DNA of 51,797 bases from Acidimicrobiia bacterium. Its GTDB lineage: Bacteria; Actinomycetota; Acidimicrobiia; Acidimicrobiales; Bin134. The notes beneath the pieces are model-generated. The model made no database searches. It was not told the DNA's origin and saw only the letters and a list, made by a program, of their open reading frames with translations. The position numbers were made by a program, and so were the translations under genes. Numbering within the stretch: position 1 is the first letter of the stretch; each line of letters begins with the position of its first letter. Where the stretch lies: positions 82,140 to 133,936 of the forward strand of contig JAJDYU010000046.1 in the NCBI GenBank assembly GCA_022825005.1, given 5' to 3'. Below are positions 33,833 through 41,357 of the stretch, in pieces.

Positions 33833-35332
33833 GTGTCGCGCTATTTCCTGACGACCCCGATCTTCTACGTCAACGACGCGCCCCACATCGGCCACGCCTA
33901 CACCGTCTTGAACGGCGATGCCGTAACCCGCTGGCACCGGCTCCTGGGCGACGACGTCTTCTACCTCACCGGCACCGACGAGCACGGCCTCAAAGTTCAG
34001 CGGGCGGCCGAGGCCAACGGCCTTTCCCCACTGGAGCAGGCCGACGGCACCAGCCAGCGCTTTCGGGAGGCGTGGGCCGAACTGGGCGTGGCCAACGACG
34101 AGTTCATCCGTACCACCGAGCCCCGCCATCACCAGGCCGTGCAGACGCTCATGCAGCGGGCCTACGACAACGGCTACATCTATTCGGCGGTCTACGACGG
34201 CTGGTACTCGGTGTCCGACGAGGCTTACGTCTCCGAAGAAGACGTGACCGAAGAAGACGTCGAGTCGGGTCGAGTGGAGCGCATGACCGAGGAGAACTAC
34301 TTCTTCAAGCTCTCCGAGTTCGAGGGGCCGCTGCTGGAATGGTTTGAAGCCAACCCCCAGAACATCACTCCCGAGGGGTATCGCAACGAGGCTCTGGGGA
34401 TCATTCGGGGCGGCTTGCGGGACATATCCATAACCCGCACCTCCATCGACTGGGGCATCCCCGTGCCCTGGGCCGAGGGCCACGTGTTCTACGTGTGGTA
34501 CGACGCGCTCACCAACTACGCCACCGCGGCCGGCTACGGGAATGATGATGAGCGGTTCTCGCAATGGTGGCCATCGGTGCGCCACCTGCTGGGCAAAGAC
34601 ATCATCCGCTTCCACTGCGTGTACTGGCCGGCCATGCTTTTGGCCGCCGGAGTGAAGGACCTGCCCCAATACCATGTGCATGGCTGGCTGCTGGTGGGCG
34701 GGGAGAAGATGTCGAAGTCGGCGTTCAACCAGATCTCGCCCACCGACCTCATCGGAGACTTCGGCGTGGACGGCTTCCGCTATTCCCTTCTCCGGGACAC
34801 GCCGTTCGGCCCCGACAGCGAGGTCAGCCACGAAGCCCTCCAGCACCGCTACAACACCGATCTGGCCAACAACTTCGGCAACTTGTTGCAGCGCTCTTCC
34901 ACGCTGGTTCACCAAAAGTGCGACGGGATCGGGCCGGCGCCCGACCCCGACCACCCGCTGGCCGACATCGCCGCCCAGGTGTACACCGATGCCGCCGCGG
35001 CCTGGGACCGGTTCCAGCCGTCGGTGGCCCTTGAGGCCACTTGGCGCCTCATCCGCGAGACCAACGAGTACTTGCAGGCCACTGAGCCATGGAAGATGGA
35101 CCCCGGGCCTTTGGTCAACACGGTGTTGGGCAACGCTCTGGAGGCTCTGCGGATTGTGTGCGTGCTGGCCAGTCCGGCCATTCCCGCTTCTTGTGAGGCG
35201 GCGTGGACTCGACTGGGCCTCGACGGCTCACCTCTCGACCAGCGGCTTCCGGCGGCCGCGGTGTGGGGGCAGTATCCCGGTGGCCTGCCGGTGGCCGAGG
35301 GCGATCCGCTGTTTCCCCGATTGCGGGGCTGA
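33833..35332 (+). CDS. metG: Methionyl-tRNA synthetase
   Basis: 499 residues, class I. PHIGHAYTVLNGD carries the HIGH motif, TGTDEHGLKVQ the substrate region, FHCVYWPAMLLAAG and VGGEKMSKS the KMSKS loop. The Cys-quartet zinc knuckle of the longer MetRS type is missing (GWYSVSDEAYVSEEDVTEEDVE stands in the connective region), so this is the short, zinc-free form, and no C-terminal tRNA-binding domain is fused. GTG 33833. First of a tight run with tatD, rsmA and ispE. Confidence 0.96.
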   Translation: MSRYFLTTPIFYVNDAPHIGHAYTVLNGDAVTRWHRLLGDDVFYLTGTDEHGLKVQRAAEANGLSPLEQADGTSQRFREAWAELGVANDEFIRTTEPRHHQAVQTLMQRAYDNGYIYSAVYDGWYSVSDEAYVSEEDVTEEDVESGRVERMTEENYFFKLSEFEGPLLEWFEANPQNITPEGYRNEALGIIRGGLRDISITRTSIDWGIPVPWAEGHVFYVWYDALTNYATAAGYGNDDERFSQWWPSVRHLLGKDIIRFHCVYWPAMLLAAGVKDLPQYHVHGWLLVGGEKMSKSAFNQISPTDLIGDFGVDGFRYSLLRDTPFGPDSEVSHEALQHRYNTDLANNFGNLLQRSSTLVHQKCDGIGPAPDPDHPLADIAAQVYTDAAAAWDRFQPSVALEATWRLIRETNEYLQATEPWKMDPGPLVNTVLGNALEALRIVCVLASPAIPASCEAAWTRLGLDGSPLDQRLPAAAVWGQYPGGLPVAEGDPLFPRLRG

Positions 35333-35334
35333 GG

Positions 35335-36075
35335 GTGCGCTGGACCGACAACCACTGCCACTTGGAGTCGGGCACGCTAGATGAAGTCGTAGCGAAGGCG
35401 ACGGCGGCCGGAGTGGAGCGCCTGATAGACGTGGGCACCGATGCGGTCACTTCGATCGCCGCTATTTCCAAAGCCGCAGCCTGCGATCGCGTGTGGGCCA
35501 CCGCAGGGGTTCACCCCCACGAAGCCCGCCACGGCATCGGTGGCATCGAGGAGCTGCTGGGGTCAAACCGGGTGGTGGCAGTGGGGGAATGCGGGCTCGA
35601 CTACCACTACAACCACTCGCCGCCCGCCGACCAGCAGGATGTGTTCGCGGCTCATATCGACATGGCTCATCGACATCAGATGCCCTTGGTGATCCACTCC
35701 CGAGAGGCGTGGGACGACACCTTCGCCATCCTGGATGAAGGCGGAGTGCCCGACCACACGGTGTTCCACTGCTTTACCGGCGGGGCCGACGAGGCCCGGG
35801 CCGCACTCGATAGGGGGGCCTACCTGTCGTTCAGCGGCATCGTGAGCTTCCCCTCCGCCGACGACGTGAGGGCCGCCGCCGCACTGTGTCCCCTCGACCG
35901 ACTGTTGGTGGAAACCGACTCGCCGTATCTGGCCCCGGTCCCGCTGCGGGGCAAGCCCAATTCACCGGCCAATCTTCCCCTAGTGGGGGAGGCATTGGCC
36001 CGGGTCCATGGTGTGGACCTCGAAACGGTGGCCGAACTCACCTGGGACAACGCGGCCGCTTTCTACCGTCTGTGA
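35335..36075 (+). CDS. tatD: TatD-family metal-dependent DNase
   Basis: 246 residues, TIM-barrel hydrolase. Metal-ligand motifs TDNHCHLES, GVHPHEARH, GECGLDYHYNHS, VIHSREAWDDT, FHCFTGGADEA and ETDSPYLAPVPLRGKPN match TatD/YcfH. Likely a 3'-5' exonuclease/DNase in DNA quality control. GTG 35335 lies 2 nt after the metG stop. Its own stop overlaps the rsmA start (GTGA), part of the metG-tatD-rsmA-ispE run common in actinobacteria. Confidence 0.94.
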   Translation: MRWTDNHCHLESGTLDEVVAKATAAGVERLIDVGTDAVTSIAAISKAAACDRVWATAGVHPHEARHGIGGIEELLGSNRVVAVGECGLDYHYNHSPPADQQDVFAAHIDMAHRHQMPLVIHSREAWDDTFAILDEGGVPDHTVFHCFTGGADEARAALDRGAYLSFSGIVSFPSADDVRAAAALCPLDRLLVETDSPYLAPVPLRGKPNSPANLPLVGEALARVHGVDLETVAELTWDNAAAFYRL

Positions 36076-36890
36076 CCCTCACCCGCACCCAGGTGCTGGA
36101 CCTGCTGGATCGCCACGGTCTGGCGCCCAGCCGAGCCATGGGCCAGAACTTCGTGGTCGACCCCAACACCATCGACGCGATGGTCCGGGCTGCTGAGCTG
36201 GCTTCAGAGGATTCGGTGGTCGAGATCGGCCCCGGGTTGGGGTCGCTTACTCGAGCGCTGGCCGCCGAGGTCCGCCACGTGCTCGCCGTGGAGGCCGACC
36301 GCCATCTGTTGGCCCCGCTGGCCGAGGTGGCCGACGCTCCCAACGTGCAGATCGTCCACGCCGACGCCACCACCACTGAGTGGCGCACGAAACTAGGCGT
36401 CGGCCAGAGCCGATGGGCGTTGGTGGCCAACCTGCCCTACAACATCGCCGTCCCCCTCTTGCTCGACCTCTTGGACAACGAACCCCGCATCGAGACCTTC
36501 ACCTTCATGGTGCAGCGGGAGGTGGCCGAGCGGCTGGTGGCCCCGGTGGGCACCAAGGCCTACGGGATACCCACCCTCAAGGTGGCCTACTGGTGCGAAG
36601 CCCGCATCGTCCGATCAGTGCCCGCCACGGTGTTCTACCCCCGCCCTCGGGTGTCGTCCGCGGTGGTGCGGCTGGTGCGCCGACCGGAGCCGGCTGTGGA
36701 CGCCGACCCTGATCGACTGTTCTTTCTCATCCGGACCGCCTTCGGCCAGCGCCGCAAGATGCTGCGCCGCTCATTGGGCCATCATCTGACCCCCGACCAC
36801 TTCGCCCAATCTGCCATTGCCCCCACCGCCCGGCCCGAGCAGCTCACCCTCGCCGACTGGGCCGAGCTTTCTGCCATAGCCTCGGCTTGA
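36072..36890 (+). CDS. rsmA: 16S rRNA dimethyladenosine transferase (KsgA)
   Basis: 272 residues. GQNFVVDPNTIDAMVRAA, EIGPGLGSLTRALA (SAM motif I), NLPYNIAVPLL (the NLPY active-site motif), MVQREVAERLVAPVGTKAYGIPT and FYPRPRVSSAVVRL are the KsgA set. Dimethylates A1518/A1519 in helix 45 during small-subunit maturation. GTG 36072 overlaps the tatD stop; the stop overlaps the ispE ATG (TGATG). Confidence 0.96.
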   Translation: MTLTRTQVLDLLDRHGLAPSRAMGQNFVVDPNTIDAMVRAAELASEDSVVEIGPGLGSLTRALAAEVRHVLAVEADRHLLAPLAEVADAPNVQIVHADATTTEWRTKLGVGQSRWALVANLPYNIAVPLLLDLLDNEPRIETFTFMVQREVAERLVAPVGTKAYGIPTLKVAYWCEARIVRSVPATVFYPRPRVSSAVVRLVRRPEPAVDADPDRLFFLIRTAFGQRRKMLRRSLGHHLTPDHFAQSAIAPTARPEQLTLADWAELSAIASA

Positions 36891-37609
36891 TGACCACGGT
36901 CACTGCTCCTGCCAAGCTCACGCTGTCGTTGCGCATCACCGGCGTGCGAGACGATGGGTACCACCTGATCGATGCCGAGATGGTGACGCTTGATTTGGAC
37001 GACACGCTGAACATCGAGGCGGGCCATGGGGTGGATATCGAGAGCGATGGCGACGTTGACCCCGACGACAACCTCATCACCGGGGCGCTGGCCTTGGTGG
37101 GGCGCACCGCCCGTGTCTCTGTGGCCAAGCGGATCCCGCCGGGGGCCGGATTGGGGGGAGGATCGGCCGACGCCGCCGCAATCCTCCGCTGGGCGGGTTA
37201 CACCGATGTAGAGGGAGCGGCTCAGCTAGGGGCCGACGTCCCCTTTTGCCTGGTCGGCGGCAGGGCTCGTGTCCAGGGAATCGGCGAACTCGTGCAGCCG
37301 CTGGTGCACATTCCCCGAACGCTCACCTTGCTCATTCCCCCGTTCGGCTGCTCCACGCCGGCGGTGTACCGCCGCTGGGACGAGATGGGCGGACCGGAGG
37401 GACCGAGAGGCAACGATCTTGAGCCCGCTGCTCTGGAAGTGGAACCCCGCCTGGACCGATATCGCCAGGCGCTAGAGCAGGCCACCGGCCAGACGGCACG
37501 GCTGGCGGGAAGCGGCTCTACCTGGTTCGTGGAGGGCGCCTACCCCGGAGACGGTCGCATCGTGGTGGGCACCGTACCGGCTGAATCCCAACCGGTGGGA
37601 GAAGGCTGA
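36890..37609 (+). CDS. ispE: 4-diphosphocytidyl-2-C-methyl-D-erythritol kinase (compact form)
   Basis: 239 residues, GHMP kinase of the MEP isoprenoid pathway. PAKLTLSLRITGVRDDGYHLIDAEM (substrate end), PPGAGLGGGSADAAA (ATP-binding glycine loop), GADVPFCLVGGRARVQGIGE (catalytic Asp region) and ARLAGSGSTWFVEG (motif 3) are present, so all three GHMP motifs are intact. It is about 50 residues shorter than usual, with a shortened helix after the glycine loop. ATG 36890 overlaps the rsmA stop. Its last codons fall inside a 43-bp tandem duplication shared with the bS22 3' region. Confidence 0.92.
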   Translation: MTTVTAPAKLTLSLRITGVRDDGYHLIDAEMVTLDLDDTLNIEAGHGVDIESDGDVDPDDNLITGALALVGRTARVSVAKRIPPGAGLGGGSADAAAILRWAGYTDVEGAAQLGADVPFCLVGGRARVQGIGELVQPLVHIPRTLTLLIPPFGCSTPAVYRRWDEMGGPEGPRGNDLEPAALEVEPRLDRYRQALEQATGQTARLAGSGSTWFVEGAYPGDGRIVVGTVPAESQPVGEG

Positions 37610-37686
37610 GGGCTACTTGCCGCGGGCTCGCCGCTGGAAACGCGAAGGCTGAGAACTACTTGCCGCGGGCTCGCCGCTGGAAGCGA
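37601..37686. repeat. 43-bp tandem duplication spanning the ispE stop and the bS22 3' end
   Basis: Copies 37601-37643 and 37644-37686 match at 39 of 43 positions, including an exact 27-bp core (ctacttgccgcgggctcgcc...) at 37613-37639 and 37656-37682. Copy 1 carries the ispE stop; copy 2 encodes the last residues and stop of bS22 on the minus strand. Each copy also carries the gaaggctgag box. Confidence 0.93.
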
Positions 37687-37757
37687 GTGCGCTTCAACAT
37701 CTTCTTGTGCTTCTTTTTGCGCATCCGCTTGCGGCGCTTTTTGATCAACGATCCCAT
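37656..37757 (-). CDS. Small-subunit ribosomal protein bS22 (AURKAIP1/COX24 domain, 33 aa)
   Basis: 33 residues beginning MGSLIKKRRKRMRKKKHKK and ending RTRFQRRARGK. It is nearly colinear with mycobacterial bS22 (MGSVIKKRRKRM...), an AURKAIP1/COX24-type peptide that sits at the small-subunit/intersubunit interface. A GGAGG Shine-Dalgarno lies 6 nt before ATG 37757. Convergent with ispE and divergent from tRNA-Gln. A TTGGTA-16-TAGCGT element lies directly upstream on the minus strand and may be its promoter. Typically missed by gene callers. Confidence 0.93.
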   Translation of the reverse strand: MGSLIKKRRKRMRKKKHKKMLKRTRFQRRARGK

Positions 37758-37825
37758 GGTGCCTCCACGCTAGCCCGGCCAACGCTCCTACCAATAACCC
37801 GAGAGTTCATATGGCGGTCATGGAG

Positions 37826-37831
37826 TAGCCT
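37826..37831 (+). promoter_or_regulatory. Possible -10 element for tRNA-Gln
   Basis: TAGCCT lies about 39 nt upstream of the tRNA 5' end, consistent with a short 5' leader removed by RNase P. The -35 region (about 37803-37808) is only weakly consensus-like. Confidence 0.3.
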
Positions 37832-37869
37832 GAAAATGGTGCCTGATGACTGCATAGCAAGGGGCTCCT

Positions 37870-37942
37870 TGGCGAGTAGTTCAAGTGGCAGAACGCCTGG
37901 CTTTGGACCAGGAGGTTGCAGGTTCGAGTCCTGCCTCGCCAG
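37870..37942 (+). tRNA. tRNA-Gln (anticodon TTG)
   Basis: Canonical 73-nt cloverleaf: acceptor tggcgag/ctcgcca, D-arm with gttcaagtggcagaac, anticodon stem cctgg/ccagg with loop ctttgga (anticodon TTG, reads CAA), T-arm gcagg-ttcgagt-cctgc. The discriminator is G and only CC follows, so the terminal A of CCA is not encoded. Lies between bS22 and glmU. Confidence 0.97.
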
Positions 37943-37995
37943 CCGCGCTAGAAATACAGCAGTGATTGTCGAGAGCGGGTTGGCCCGCTGAACAC

Positions 37996-38961
37996 ATGAC
38001 GGCTGAACCCCTTCCCCTGTCGGCGATCGTGTTGGCCGCGGGCAGGGGTGCTCGCATGAGGTCGGGGCGGCCCAAGCCCCTCCACGATGTCTGCGGGCGA
38101 GCCATGCTCCTGCATGTGATCGACGCGGTGGCTGCGGTCAATCCCCGCCAGATCTCGGTTGTGGTGGGATTCGGCGCGGAAGAAGTGGCCAAGCATGTCA
38201 CCGAGGAGGCCTACGACTTGCGCATCGACTTTGTCGAGCAGCCCGTGCAGCGGGGCACGGCTGATGCCGCCGCCTTGGGGCTGTCGGCCCTGGACAGCGA
38301 TGTCGACGATGAGGATGTGCTGGTGATACTGGCCGATATGCCGCTAATTCAGGGCCAGACACTGAGGGGCCTGACCGCCCAGCACCGGCTCGCCGGGTCG
38401 GCGGCCACCGTGGCCACTGCGGCTGAAAAGCCCGCTGAGCTCTTCTGCTTCCGCCGAGGCCTGCTGTCTCCCGCTTTGCGCCGGCTGGCGGCCAGCGACT
38501 CTGGGCTTGAGTACAGCCTCTCCGACGCCGTCGAAGTGCTCACCTCCGCAGGCCACGACTCGGGGTCGTATGCCATCGACGAGTCGGAGGCCCAGGGAGT
38601 GGACGACCGAGAGCAGCTGGCCTTCGCCGAGGCGGAGATGCGCCAGCGCATCAATCGCAACTGGATGGTTGCGGGAGTGCGCATTATGGCCCCCCACAGC
38701 GCGTACATCGACGTGAGCGTGAAGCTGACCCCCGATGTGGTTATCCACCCCGGCGTGGTGCTAAGAGGTCAAACGGTGATTGGCGAAGGTGCGGTGATCG
38801 GACCCCATACTCACTTGGTGGATTGCGTGGTCGGTCCCCGAGCGGTGGTAGAGGCGGTGTCGGCCACTGATGCCGAGATCGGGGCCGATGCCCAGGTGGG
38901 GGCCTACATCACCCTGGAGCCTGGCGCTCAGATCCCGCCCGCTTCGACTCAAGGAAACTGA
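37996..38961 (+). CDS. Reduced GlmU-like nucleotidyltransferase
   Basis: 321 residues against roughly 450-490 for GlmU. The N-terminal pyrophosphorylase start is intact (IVLAAGRGARMRSGRPKPLHDV), with QRGTADAAALG and VLVILADMPLI downstream. The central stretch carrying the family's EEKD and NTG substrate residues is missing (TAAEKPAELFCFRRGLL takes its place). The left-handed beta-helix runs only through about five hexapeptide turns (VIHPGVVLRGQTVIGEGAVIGP...) and ends at PGAQIPPASTQGN. The acetyltransferase His and CoA-binding part are absent. It keeps an open frame and sits 4 bp before prs. Start ATG 37996. May be a diverged sugar-nucleotide enzyme or a degenerate GlmU with a full copy elsewhere. 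Confidence 0.83.
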   Translation: MTAEPLPLSAIVLAAGRGARMRSGRPKPLHDVCGRAMLLHVIDAVAAVNPRQISVVVGFGAEEVAKHVTEEAYDLRIDFVEQPVQRGTADAAALGLSALDSDVDDEDVLVILADMPLIQGQTLRGLTAQHRLAGSAATVATAAEKPAELFCFRRGLLSPALRRLAASDSGLEYSLSDAVEVLTSAGHDSGSYAIDESEAQGVDDREQLAFAEAEMRQRINRNWMVAGVRIMAPHSAYIDVSVKLTPDVVIHPGVVLRGQTVIGEGAVIGPHTHLVDCVVGPRAVVEAVSATDAEIGADAQVGAYITLEPGAQIPPASTQGN

Positions 38962-38965
38962 ATCT

Positions 38966-39946
38966 ATGGAACTTGTCACCAAGAAGAAGCTGGCCATCAT
39001 CTCAGGCCGGGCCAATCACGACCTGGCTGCTGAGATTGCCGACGCTCTCGGCGAGGAGCTGGTGGAGCCCAACATCGCCGACTTCGCCAACGGTGAGATC
39101 CACTGTCGATTCGAGGAGTCGGTGAGGGGCACCGACGTGTTCATCGTCCAGAGCCACACCGCCCACGGCGACGCCTCCATCAACGACGCCGTTATGGAGC
39201 ACCTCATCATGGTGGACGCAGCCCGGCGGGCCTCGGCCAAGCGCATCACCGCGGTGTGCCCCTTCTACGGGTATGGCCGCCAAGACCGCAAAGCCGCGGG
39301 CCGCGAGCCCATCACCGCCAAGCTGATGGCCAACACCTTCCGTACCGCCGGAGCCAATCGCATGTTGAGCGTCGATCTCCACTCCGGGCAGATCCAGGGG
39401 TTCTTCGACGGCCCTTGGGACCACCTGACCGCCATGCCGGTGTTGGTGGACTATCTCAGGGACTTCAACGGCGAACTGGTGATCGTTTCGCCCGACGCCG
39501 GCCGGGTGAAGGTGGCCGAGCGCTACACCAACGAACTGGACGCCGACTTGGCCATCGTCCACAAGCGCCGGGCCATGGATGTCAAGCACGCGGTGGAGGT
39601 CATAGAGGTGGTGGGCGACGTGGAAGGCCGCACCTGTGTGCTCATCGACGACATGATCGACACTGGGGGCACCATCGTGGCCGCGGCCGACGCGCTGGCC
39701 GCCCGGGGGGCAGCCACCATCGTTGCCGCCACCACCCACGGCGTGTTCTCCGGCCCAGCCATCGACCGGCTCAAGAACTCGGTGATCTCCAAGGTGGTGG
39801 TCACCAACACCCTGCCGCTGTCGCCCGACAAGCAGATCGACAAGATCGAAGTGCTCTCGGTGGCCCGAATCATCGCCGACGCCATCGACGCCGTGTTCGA
39901 GGACACCTCCGTCTCCGAGATCTTCGGCGGCAAGAACCTCTCGTAG
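38966..39946 (+). CDS. prs: Ribose-phosphate pyrophosphokinase (PRPP synthase)
   Basis: 326 residues. Makes PRPP from ribose-5-phosphate and ATP, feeding purine, pyrimidine, His, Trp and NAD synthesis and the Upp reaction of this window. FANGEIHCRFEESVRG, FYGYGRQDRKAAGREPITAKL, DLHSGQIQGFFDGPWDHL, VSPDAGRVKVAERY and the PRPP motif VLIDDMIDTGGTI are all present. ATG 38966 follows AAGGAA and comes 4 bp after the GlmU-like gene, the usual glmU-prs pairing. Confidence 0.97.
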   Translation: MELVTKKKLAIISGRANHDLAAEIADALGEELVEPNIADFANGEIHCRFEESVRGTDVFIVQSHTAHGDASINDAVMEHLIMVDAARRASAKRITAVCPFYGYGRQDRKAAGREPITAKLMANTFRTAGANRMLSVDLHSGQIQGFFDGPWDHLTAMPVLVDYLRDFNGELVIVSPDAGRVKVAERYTNELDADLAIVHKRRAMDVKHAVEVIEVVGDVEGRTCVLIDDMIDTGGTIVAAADALAARGAATIVAATTHGVFSGPAIDRLKNSVISKVVVTNTLPLSPDKQIDKIEVLSVARIIADAIDAVFEDTSVSEIFGGKNLS

Positions 39947-39975
39947 CGGCTTAGCCGTTTTGGGCTGCGGCCCGG

Positions 39976-39981
39976 TAGGAT
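39976..39981 (+). promoter_or_regulatory. Possible -10 element for rplY
   Basis: TAGGAT, a good actinobacterial -10 hexamer, 13 nt upstream of the rplY ATG in the 48-bp gap after prs. No Shine-Dalgarno stands in front of rplY, so a short or leaderless mRNA is possible. Confidence 0.35.
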
Positions 39982-39994
39982 TGCTGGCTGCGCT

Positions 39995-40684
39995 ATGGCT
40001 GATCTGATCTTGAAGACCGAAACCCAGCGGGAGCTGGGAACCCGCCCGTCTCGCCGTCTGCGCCGCTCGGGGCATATTCCCGGCGTGGTGTACGGACTGG
40101 GCGGCGATTCGGTTGCCGTCGCGGTGGACGCCCGCGATCTGCGGTCAGCTTTGAACACCGATGCCGGCCTCAACGCCCTGCTCACCTTGGAGGTGGACGG
40201 CGACCGCCAGCTGAGTCTGGTCAAGGAGTTGCAACACCACCCCGTGCGCAACGAGGTCATCCATGTGGATTTCATCCGGGTGGATGCCGACGTGGCCGTC
40301 GAGGTGGAGGTTCGGTTGGTGCTGGAGGGCGAGGCCACCCAGGTGAACAACGAGGACGGCGTGGTGGATCAGGCCGCGTTCACCGTCCGAGTGCTGGCCA
40401 AGCCCGAGGCCATTCCCAACGAGCTGACCATCGACATCAGCGAGATGACCATGGGTGACACGTTGAGGACCGCCGACATCGATCTGCCCGACGGTGTCGA
40501 GCTGGCTGGCGACCCCGAGGAGCTGGTGGCCAGCACCTCGATCGCGGTTATCGAGATCGAAGAGCCCGAGGTGGATGAAGAGCTCGAGGTGGAGCTGGAC
40601 GAGGACGGCCAGCCGATCGTACGCGAGGACGCCGACGAAGAGGCCGACGCCGACGCCGACGCCTCCGAAGACGCCGAGAGCTAG
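39995..40684 (+). CDS. rplY: Large-subunit ribosomal protein bL25 (Ctc form)
   Basis: 229 residues. N-terminal bL25 domain that binds 5S rRNA (TRPSRRLRRSGHIPGVVYGLGG; LVKELQHHPVRNEVIHVDF), then the Ctc/TL5-type C-terminal beta domain (VRLVLEGEATQVNNEDGVVD...LRTADIDLPDGVEL). The last 45 or so residues are almost purely acidic (EEADADADASEDAES), encoded by gacgcc repeats. The tail is longer than in many relatives. Precedes pth, a very common order. Confidence 0.94.
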   Translation: MADLILKTETQRELGTRPSRRLRRSGHIPGVVYGLGGDSVAVAVDARDLRSALNTDAGLNALLTLEVDGDRQLSLVKELQHHPVRNEVIHVDFIRVDADVAVEVEVRLVLEGEATQVNNEDGVVDQAAFTVRVLAKPEAIPNELTIDISEMTMGDTLRTADIDLPDGVELAGDPEELVASTSIAVIEIEEPEVDEELEVELDEDGQPIVREDADEEADADADASEDAES

Positions 40685-40703
40685 CCGCTCGGCGCCCATC
40701 GCC

Positions 40704-41315
40704 ATGCCCTCCCGCTGGCGATCCCGCAAGAAGCACACCGACAGCCCGGCTGACCTCGTCGTGGTGGGATTGGGCAATCCCGGCGACAAGTTCGTGGGCT
40801 CCCGCCACAACGTGGGCGCCGAGGTGGTGGGGCTGTTGGCCGAGCGCCACGGACAGGTGCTGGGCAAAAGCCGGCAAGCGGCCCTTGTCGCCGAGGTTCG
40901 GGTGGATGGCAAGCGAGTGGTGCTGGCCTTCCCTCAGACCTTCATGAACAAATCCGGCGAGGCCGTTCGGGCTTTGGTGCGCCGGTGGAACATCGCCGAG
41001 CACCTGGACCGCCTCGTGGTGGTCCACGACGAGCTCGATCTGCCTCCAGGGCGCATCAAGGTGAAGTTCGGCGGCGGGCTGGCCGGACACAACGGCCTGT
41101 CGTCCATCAAGGCCCATCTCCACTCCGCCGAGTTCACCCGGATCCGCATCGGGGTGGGCAAGCCCCCCGACGCTCGGGCTGGGGCCGACTACGTGCTGAA
41201 GCGACCGGGCCGGGCCGACCGGGACAGTCTGGATGACGCAGTGGAGCGGGCGGCTGAGGCCGCGTTGGCCCTGCTGGAGCACCCGGTAGACATTGTCATG
41301 AACAGGTTCAACTGA
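40704..41315 (+). CDS. pth: Peptidyl-tRNA hydrolase
   Basis: 203 residues. Releases tRNA from prematurely dropped peptidyl-tRNA. VVGLGNPGDKFVGSRHNVGAEVV with the conserved Asn and catalytic His, TFMNKSGEAV, VVHDELDLPPGRIKVKFGGGLAGHNGLSSIKAHL and FTRIRIGVGKPP are the Pth set. ATG 40704 adds a short basic N-terminal extension (PSRWRSRKKH). The final six codons (MNRFN and stop) are part of a three-unit 20-bp tandem repeat leading into mfd. Confidence 0.95.
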   Translation: MPSRWRSRKKHTDSPADLVVVGLGNPGDKFVGSRHNVGAEVVGLLAERHGQVLGKSRQAALVAEVRVDGKRVVLAFPQTFMNKSGEAVRALVRRWNIAEHLDRLVVVHDELDLPPGRIKVKFGGGLAGHNGLSSIKAHLHSAEFTRIRIGVGKPPDARAGADYVLKRPGRADRDSLDDAVERAAEAALALLEHPVDIVMNRFN

Positions 41316-41357
41316 CCGTGAGCAGGTTTCACCGATGATGAACAGGTTCAACTGATG
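41298..41357 (+). repeat. Three-unit 20-bp tandem repeat forming minicistrons between pth and mfd
   Basis: Units at 41298-41317, 41318-41337 and 41338-41357. Units 1 and 3 share an exact 18-bp atgaacaggttcaactga; unit 2 (gtgagcaggtttcaccgatg) is a diverged copy. Unit 2 reads GTG AGC AGG TTT CAC CGA TGA and unit 3 reads ATG AAC AGG TTC AAC TGA. Each stop overlaps the next start as TGATG, ending on the mfd ATG at 41355. Confidence 0.9.

Noticed and set aside
40560..40684. Coding microsatellite or insertion in rplY
   Set aside because: The gac/gcc-rich stretch encodes the acidic tail seen in many actinobacterial bL25 proteins; low complexity but ordinary.
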